NCBI GenBank assembly: GCA_020443345.1
Contig: JAGRIH010000012.1
Location: 40,704-79,952, forward strand
Length of the DNA: 39,249 nucleotides
Direction of reading: 5' to 3'
From: Halioglobus sp.
GTDB lineage: Bacteria > Pseudomonadota > Gammaproteobacteria > Pseudomonadales > Halieaceae
Shown here in pieces: positions 35,113 to 39,249 of the stretch (within the stretch, counting starts at the first letter, position 1; each line of letters opens with the position of its first letter). A model generated the notes under the pieces. The model was not told where the DNA came from and did not search any database. It worked only from the letters and a program-made list of their open reading frames with translations. The position numbers and the translations under genes are program-made.

Positions 35113-36516
35113 ATGACTGGCGAGCGGGACAGCAGGCGCGAATTACCATCAGTTGACCGCGTACTGCAGGAGTCACAGGACCTGATCTCGCGCTGGGGTC
35201 ACCAGCGGGTAAGCCAGGTAATTCGCGAGCACCTGAGTAACATGCGTGAGCGTATCAGTGCGGGACAGGAACCCGAGCGTAGCATCCTGGCAATTCACTG
35301 TGCGATAAACACACAGCTGTCGGCCAGTGACGCGCGCGGTATCCGGCCCGTCATCAACCTGTCGGGTGTCGTCCTGCATACCAACCTGGGCCGGGCCTGC
35401 CTCCCGGCTGCAGCTGCCGAGGCGGCTCGCCAGGCAGCGATCTTTCCCAACAACCTGGAGTACGACCTACAGACCGGCAAAAGGGGCAACCGCGACAGCC
35501 ATGTCGAGCCGTTGATCTGCGAGCTCACCGGCAGCGAAGCCGCCACTGTGGTCAACAACAATGCGGCGGCCGTCGTACTGGCGCTGAGCACATTAGCCAG
35601 AGGCCTGGAAGTGCCTGTTTCACGCGGCGAACTGGTGGAAATCGGCGGGTCCTTTCGCGTGCCGGAGGTAATGGAATCCTCAGGCTGCACCCTGGTGGAA
35701 GTGGGGGCGACCAACCGCACCCACCTGCAGGACTACCGCGCGGCAATTTCCGCACAAACTGCCCTGTTGATGAAAGTTCACACCAGCAACTACCGGCTGC
35801 AGGGTTTTACCCAATCGGTGGACGCCAAAACCCTCGCTGAGCTGGCACATGAACACGGCCTGCCCTGCATGGTGGATCTCGGCAGTGGCTGCCTGGTCGA
35901 CTTTACCGCCCTGGGCCTGCCGGGAGAGCCGCAGGCCTCGGATTACATCGCCAATGGCATAGACCTGATTACCTTCAGTGGTGACAAATTACTCGGCGGG
36001 CCACAGTGCGGCATTATTGCCGGCAAGAAATCGCTGGTTGAGCGCATTTGCAAGAACCCCCTGAAACGCGCGCTGCGCGTGGACAGCATGATACTGGCGG
36101 CCCTGTCCGAAGTACTCAAGTTGTACCGGCACCCGGAAAGCCTGACGGAAACCCTGCCGACCCTGCGGCAACTGACACGCCCGGCAACACAGATCGAGGC
36201 GCAAGCAGTGCGGCTGTGCGATGAGCTTGCCAGCCACCTGCCACCCCCATTTCGGGCAGCGACAAGCCCCTGTCGCAGTCAGATTGGCAGCGGCGCCCTG
36301 CCGGTCGAAACGCTTCCCAGCTTCGCCATCGCCATCGAGTCCGACCAGGGGCGGGACAGCGACCTGAGGCACCTGGCAACGGAACTGCGCAAGCTGCCAC
36401 GCCCTGTCATTGGCCGGATCCACGACGGCAGGTTGTTGCTGGATTTGCGTTGCCTGGACTGTGAATCGCTTTTTCTGCAACAGCTACCCCAACTCAGGGA
36501 TGCGCTGTCATGCTAG
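35113..36516 (+). CDS. selA: L-seryl-tRNA(Sec) selenium transferase
   Basis: 467 residues, close to the usual ~460. It is a PLP enzyme that converts seryl-tRNA(Sec) to selenocysteinyl-tRNA(Sec) with selenophosphate. The N-terminal LPSVDRVLQ and the INLSGVVLHTNLGRACL and SEAATVVNNNAAAVVL segments are typical. The PLP lysine is Lys292 in ITFSGDKLLGGPQCGI, equivalent to Lys295 of E. coli. The stop overlaps the selB start by 7 nt, and tRNA-Sec lies just beyond selB, so the assignment is firm. selD (selenophosphate synthetase) is not in the window. Confidence 0.97.
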   Translation: MTGERDSRRELPSVDRVLQESQDLISRWGHQRVSQVIREHLSNMRERISAGQEPERSILAIHCAINTQLSASDARGIRPVINLSGVVLHTNLGRACLPAAAAEAARQAAIFPNNLEYDLQTGKRGNRDSHVEPLICELTGSEAATVVNNNAAAVVLALSTLARGLEVPVSRGELVEIGGSFRVPEVMESSGCTLVEVGATNRTHLQDYRAAISAQTALLMKVHTSNYRLQGFTQSVDAKTLAELAHEHGLPCMVDLGSGCLVDFTALGLPGEPQASDYIANGIDLITFSGDKLLGGPQCGIIAGKKSLVERICKNPLKRALRVDSMILAALSEVLKLYRHPESLTETLPTLRQLTRPATQIEAQAVRLCDELASHLPPPFRAATSPCRSQIGSGALPVETLPSFAIAIESDQGRDSDLRHLATELRKLPRPVIGRIHDGRLLLDLRCLDCESLFLQQLPQLRDALSC

Positions 36517-38444
36517 TGGCTACCGCAGGTCATGTGGACCACGGCAAGACCAGCCTGGTGCAGCGCTTGACCGGGACCAACACGGACCGGCTGGCACAGG
36601 AGAAACAGCGGGGGCTGACCATCGAGCTCGGCTACGCATTTGGAGAAGCCGGCGTAAATGAGCGAATTGGTTTTATCGACGTGCCCGGTCACCACCGTTT
36701 CATCAACACCATGATATCCGGGATCAGTGGCATCGATCTCGGCATGCTGGTAGTGGCGGCAGACGATGGGCCGATGCCGCAGACACTCGAACACCTGCAA
36801 CTTCTGCGCCTGCTGGGTGTAGAGCGATTCGCGGGGGTCATAACCAAAAGCGACCTCGTCGACCGGGCGCGGCTGGATCAGGTCGCGAAGCAGACCGGCG
36901 CCCTCATTCCCGGTGCACCGCTGTGCACAATTTCCAACCGCACGGGTGCGGGCCTGGATCGGCTGCAATCGATGCTGGACAAGCAACTGCGCGACTGCCC
37001 CCAACGCGCGACCGAAGCGCAGTTTCGCCTGTACATCGACCGTGTATTCATCAAGAAAGGTGCGGGAGTGGTCGTCACCGGCACCTGCCTGTCCGGCGCC
37101 ATCAACACCGGGGATGAACTGCGACTGCTCGCCTCTGCCGGGTGCAATACACAGGATATAAAGGTCCGGGTACGAGAGATTCATACCCAGGGAAAACCTG
37201 CCACTGCAGGCCACGCCGGACAACGCTGTGCACTGAATCTCGCCGGCAAGGTCTCTCTGGAGCAGGTCCACAGGGGAGATTTTTTGTGCGCGCATCCCAC
37301 CGCCTCGCCGGGTCGTCGCCTGGATACACGCTGCTGGACAGTTGCAGGATCGGGGCGGTCATTGAAACACCTGGGCAGAGTGAAACTCTACATTGGCACC
37401 CGGCGTATTGGTGCCCGAACCTATTTCCTCGATCGCGGCGAAGACAGCACGTCTGGCCACCGTGTTCAATTGATCTTGAACAGGGACGTACTCGCTTTTG
37501 CTGGCGACCGTTTTGTGCTGCGCGATGACAATGAGAGGACAACCCTGGGAGGCGGCGTCGTCATCGACCCGGAAGCACCCCAGTGGGGAAAATCACGCAG
37601 GAATCGTCTCAAGCAGCTCGATGCGCTGGAAATGGGACCGCCGCAAACAGCGCTCGATCAACGGCTGTTCAGCAATGGCGATATTGTCAGCCTGCGCCAG
37701 TGTCAACGCATCTGGAACCTGTCCCAGGAAGAGATCGACCGCTTGCTGGCCCTGCCCCCGTTTGACACAGACAATCTGGTGAGGATCAGTGCCAACGGGG
37801 ATGAACTTATCCTGTCCCGTGAGTTGTGGGAGAGTTACGTTGACTGCCTGGACCAGCAGTTGGCCGAGTGGCACAGCGCGCGTCCCATGGAGCCCGGTAT
37901 ACGGCCCGATTCGTTGCGAGCACTGGTACACCGGCAGGTCCCTGCACACCTGTTCAAGGCGGTACTGGATGATCGTATTCGCGCAGGTCAGATCGTCCAC
38001 CAGGAGCAACTGATCCGGGCTCTCGGGCACAGGCCCACCCTGTCTCCCCAGGTGCAACGGGAGTGGCAGCAACTCGAGATGCGGATGAAAGTCAGGGGCT
38101 TGAATCTTCCCCTGCGCTCTGAGCTGCAGAAGGATACGGGTTTTGATGCCAGGCGATTGGAAATGCTCACACGCCCCGCCATCAAGGCGGGAGATCTCTT
38201 TGAGATTGGCGAAAAACGGCTGGCGCTACCGGACACGCTCAGGGAGCTGGCCAAGCGGGTACAGCAGTTCACGGATACCTCAGGCGGGATTTCAGTCATC
38301 GAGGCAAAGCAGGTATTTGGCCTGGGCAGAAACTTGACCATTGAAATACTGGAGTTCTTTGATCAAATTGGCTATACGAAAAGAAGCGGAAACTTGCGAT
38401 TGATTGCGGATCCAAATGCGGCCCGGCTAATACAGCGAGACTGA
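36510..38444 (+). CDS. selB: Selenocysteine-specific translation elongation factor
   Basis: 644 residues. GTPase motifs: G1 GHVDHGKTSL (7-16), G3 DVPGHHRF (57-64), G4 TKSD (112-115). EF-Tu-like domains 2 and 3 follow, then a long C-terminal half with the winged-helix repeats that bind the SECIS hairpin of selenoprotein mRNAs (LRSELQKDTGFDARRLEMLTRPAIKAG, GRNLTIEILEFFDQIGYTKRSGNLRLI). It delivers Sec-tRNA(Sec) to UGA codons at the ribosome. The start at ATG 36510 lies inside the end of selA, so translation is coupled. It is followed after 47 bases by tRNA-Sec. Confidence 0.97.
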   Translation: MLVATAGHVDHGKTSLVQRLTGTNTDRLAQEKQRGLTIELGYAFGEAGVNERIGFIDVPGHHRFINTMISGISGIDLGMLVVAADDGPMPQTLEHLQLLRLLGVERFAGVITKSDLVDRARLDQVAKQTGALIPGAPLCTISNRTGAGLDRLQSMLDKQLRDCPQRATEAQFRLYIDRVFIKKGAGVVVTGTCLSGAINTGDELRLLASAGCNTQDIKVRVREIHTQGKPATAGHAGQRCALNLAGKVSLEQVHRGDFLCAHPTASPGRRLDTRCWTVAGSGRSLKHLGRVKLYIGTRRIGARTYFLDRGEDSTSGHRVQLILNRDVLAFAGDRFVLRDDNERTTLGGGVVIDPEAPQWGKSRRNRLKQLDALEMGPPQTALDQRLFSNGDIVSLRQCQRIWNLSQEEIDRLLALPPFDTDNLVRISANGDELILSRELWESYVDCLDQQLAEWHSARPMEPGIRPDSLRALVHRQVPAHLFKAVLDDRIRAGQIVHQEQLIRALGHRPTLSPQVQREWQQLEMRMKVRGLNLPLRSELQKDTGFDARRLEMLTRPAIKAGDLFEIGEKRLALPDTLRELAKRVQQFTDTSGGISVIEAKQVFGLGRNLTIEILEFFDQIGYTKRSGNLRLIADPNAARLIQRD

Positions 38445-38491
38445 TGTAGCAAGATTAATGCAGCGGGAGCGAACACGATGTCAGTTACCAC

Positions 38492-38586
38492 GGAAGAGCG
38501 ATATCCCCGGTGGGGTACCTGGTCTTCAAAACCAGTGAGGCGCGCAGCAACGCGCCTGGTAGGTTCGACTCCTGCCTCTTCCGCCA
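38492..38586 (+). tRNA. selC: tRNA-Sec (anticodon UCA)
   Basis: A 95-nt tRNA with the long variable arm of selenocysteine tRNAs. Anticodon stem CTGGT (38519-38523)/ACCAG (38531-38535), loop CTTCAAA, anticodon TCA at 38526-38528. The variable arm is a perfect GGCGCG (38539-38544)/CGCGCC (38551-38556). T-arm GTAGG, TTCGACT, CCTGC (38559-38575); encoded CCA ends at 38586. Acceptor: GGAAGAG pairs with CTCTTCC (38576-38582) for 7 bp. An eighth pair, as in E. coli, would be C-C and does not form, unless the T-stem yields a base. Position right after selAB confirms identity. Confidence 0.95.
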
Positions 38587-39086
38587 TTTCTATACTTTAA
38601 CCCTATAATAGTAGTGTTTTCTGAAAAGCAATCTCTATTGTTATCTTCCTTGCCTACTAAAATAAAGCGTACCTGCTGACCCGAATAAACGCTTGTTTGC
38701 GCCTGTGGCCTCGTAACAAAAGTTCCTATATAGGCGATTATTAAACGGGTATTCAGCGGCCCACTCCCGCACCCGGATTTTGCAATTGAATTGCAAATAT
38801 CTGTGGTCGATTTTTTGTATTGAGCAGAATTCAGAGGGCGCCGCCCCGCAACCAACCCCTGAACCACGATTGTGAGCATTCTGTCGGACCAAACTGCTGT
38901 ATATTGTCCTCAAAATAATGGGGGACACATGGCAATTCCTGGAGCTAAGTCCGCTTTGTCCTATAAAGACCAAATGAGCTACTCTCTGCTGACGGTTAAT
39001 TACTCATCCTGGCTCACCTACTTAGAGAGACCGCCTAGCGGCTGCTATTTGGGTTGGCAACTGAGGTACTCCGGGGCAGTTCGTCA
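38587..39086. other. AT-richer non-coding stretch after tRNA-Sec
   Basis: About 500 bases with no convincing long gene. Composition shifts to clearly more A/T at the exact 3' end of tRNA-Sec. It holds the perfect palindromes CCTATATAGG (38725-38734) and a 19-mer (38779-38797). tRNA-Sec is a classic integration site, so this may be the left edge of an integrated element. The right edge is outside the window. Confidence 0.5.
38779..38797. repeat. Perfect 19-bp palindrome
   Basis: TTTGCAATT (38779-38787), a single G, and AATTGCAAA (38789-38797). Nine base pairs of perfect symmetry around one base. Could be an operator for a dimeric regulator or a recombinase site; no gene nearby identifies the partner. 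Confidence 0.7.
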
Positions 39087-39090
39087 ATGA
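38929..39090 (+). CDS. Possible 53-aa small ORF
   Basis: ATG 38929 follows GGGGGA with a 4-nt spacer, and the stop overlaps the next ATG as ATGA, so the signals are good. The product (MAIPGAKSALSYKDQ at its start) has no domain I recognise. Its first residues and the GGGGGACAC leader faintly recall the start of small REP-associated transposases, but the conserved part of such proteins is absent. It could be a decayed remnant or chance. Confidence 0.25.
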   Translation: MAIPGAKSALSYKDQMSYSLLTVNYSSWLTYLERPPSGCYLGWQLRYSGAVRQ

Positions 39091-39249
39091 AACGCCATTT
39101 TGTTCGCAATTCTCTTTCTTCGAAGCGGGTAACCATGCCGGTACTGCTGATGATCGGTTTCATCTACTTTTTTTACAGTATGAATTCAGGTATTACCATC
39201 ACTAATGATGGTAGCCACTTCGCTTTGCCCCGGCGGCCACCCAAAATCC
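39087..39249 (+). CDS. 5' part of an unknown membrane protein (runs off the window)
   Basis: Open from ATG 39087 to the end of the window, 54 residues so far. A basic N-terminus (MKRHFVRNSLSSKRV) is followed by one hydrophobic segment (TMPVLLMIGFIYFFYSM) and then GITITNDGSHFALPRRPP. This looks like a membrane-anchored or multi-span protein; the NDGSHFAL stretch recalls the loop after the first helix of some membrane glycosyltransferases, but this is a weak impression. Codon use is less GC-rich than in the genes before tRNA-Sec, in keeping with a possibly foreign segment. Confidence 0.5.
   Translation, partial: MKRHFVRNSLSSKRVTMPVLLMIGFIYFFYSMNSGITITNDGSHFALPRRPPKI

Noticed and set aside
38929-39090. 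REP-associated (Y1) transposase remnant
   Set aside because: Only a few starting residues and a GGGGGACAC leader are reminiscent; none of the conserved HuH or tyrosine motifs is present, so it is listed only as a doubtful small ORF.

Overview
The window looks like a chromosomal piece of a GC-rich, Gram-negative gammaproteobacterium. The gene set (glycine cleavage P-protein, fatty-acyl-CoA metabolism, a wax ester synthase/DGAT, a luciferase-like oxidoreductase, RND and ABC exporters, selABC) would fit a marine lineage such as Halieaceae or its relatives. That placement is inference from gene content, not from a phylogeny. About 21 complete protein genes are clear, plus a 5' partial gcvP, a 3' partial gene, tRNA-Arg(UCG) and tRNA-Sec.

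Layout. (1) 1-4518: end of gcvP, tRNA-Arg, then an acyl-CoA dehydrogenase and an acyl-CoA synthetase, a fatty-acid activation/oxidation pair. (2) 4775-11456: a signalling block. A REC-PP2C-STAS phosphatase/partner-switch protein is followed 11 nt later by a receiver domain fused in frame to a complete glutamate dehydrogenase. A large hybrid histidine kinase (YfiR-like periplasmic sensor, HisKA, HATPase, two REC, HPt) converges on them. The receiver-GDH fusion is the most unusual object here: phosphorelay output appears to be wired directly into a central nitrogen/carbon enzyme. (3) 11736-14300: a luciferase-like oxidoreductase, a secreted DUF4344-type metallopeptidase and a c-type cytochrome. 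(4) 14619-16082: a WS/DGAT gene with a TTG start, flanked by copies of a 12-mer.

(5) 16234-28771, all minus strand: a TetR regulator with a perfect palindrome at its putative promoter, a small membrane protein, a beta-CASP RNA-hydrolase-like protein, then a YbhGFSR-type ABC exporter (HlyD, double ATPase, two permeases), a 108-aa unknown protein, and an RND adaptor plus RND pump. Stops and starts overlap or nearly touch at most junctions, so this is one or two operons joining two unrelated efflux classes. A strong hairpin at 26235-26257 may split it. (6) 29002-33963, minus strand: MFS transporter, transglutaminase-like protein, thioredoxin reductase, class II aldolase and TauD-type dioxygenase, mostly with ATGA overlaps. 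(7) 34159-38586, plus strand: a D-2-hydroxyacid dehydrogenase, selA, selB and tRNA-Sec, a complete bacterial selenocysteine insertion set apart from selD. Directly after the 3' end of tRNA-Sec the sequence becomes AT-richer and non-coding and carries palindromes, which suggests the edge of an island at a well-known integration site.

No rRNA, CRISPR array or intact insertion sequence was seen. Functional statements rest on motif reading by eye; no database search was possible.
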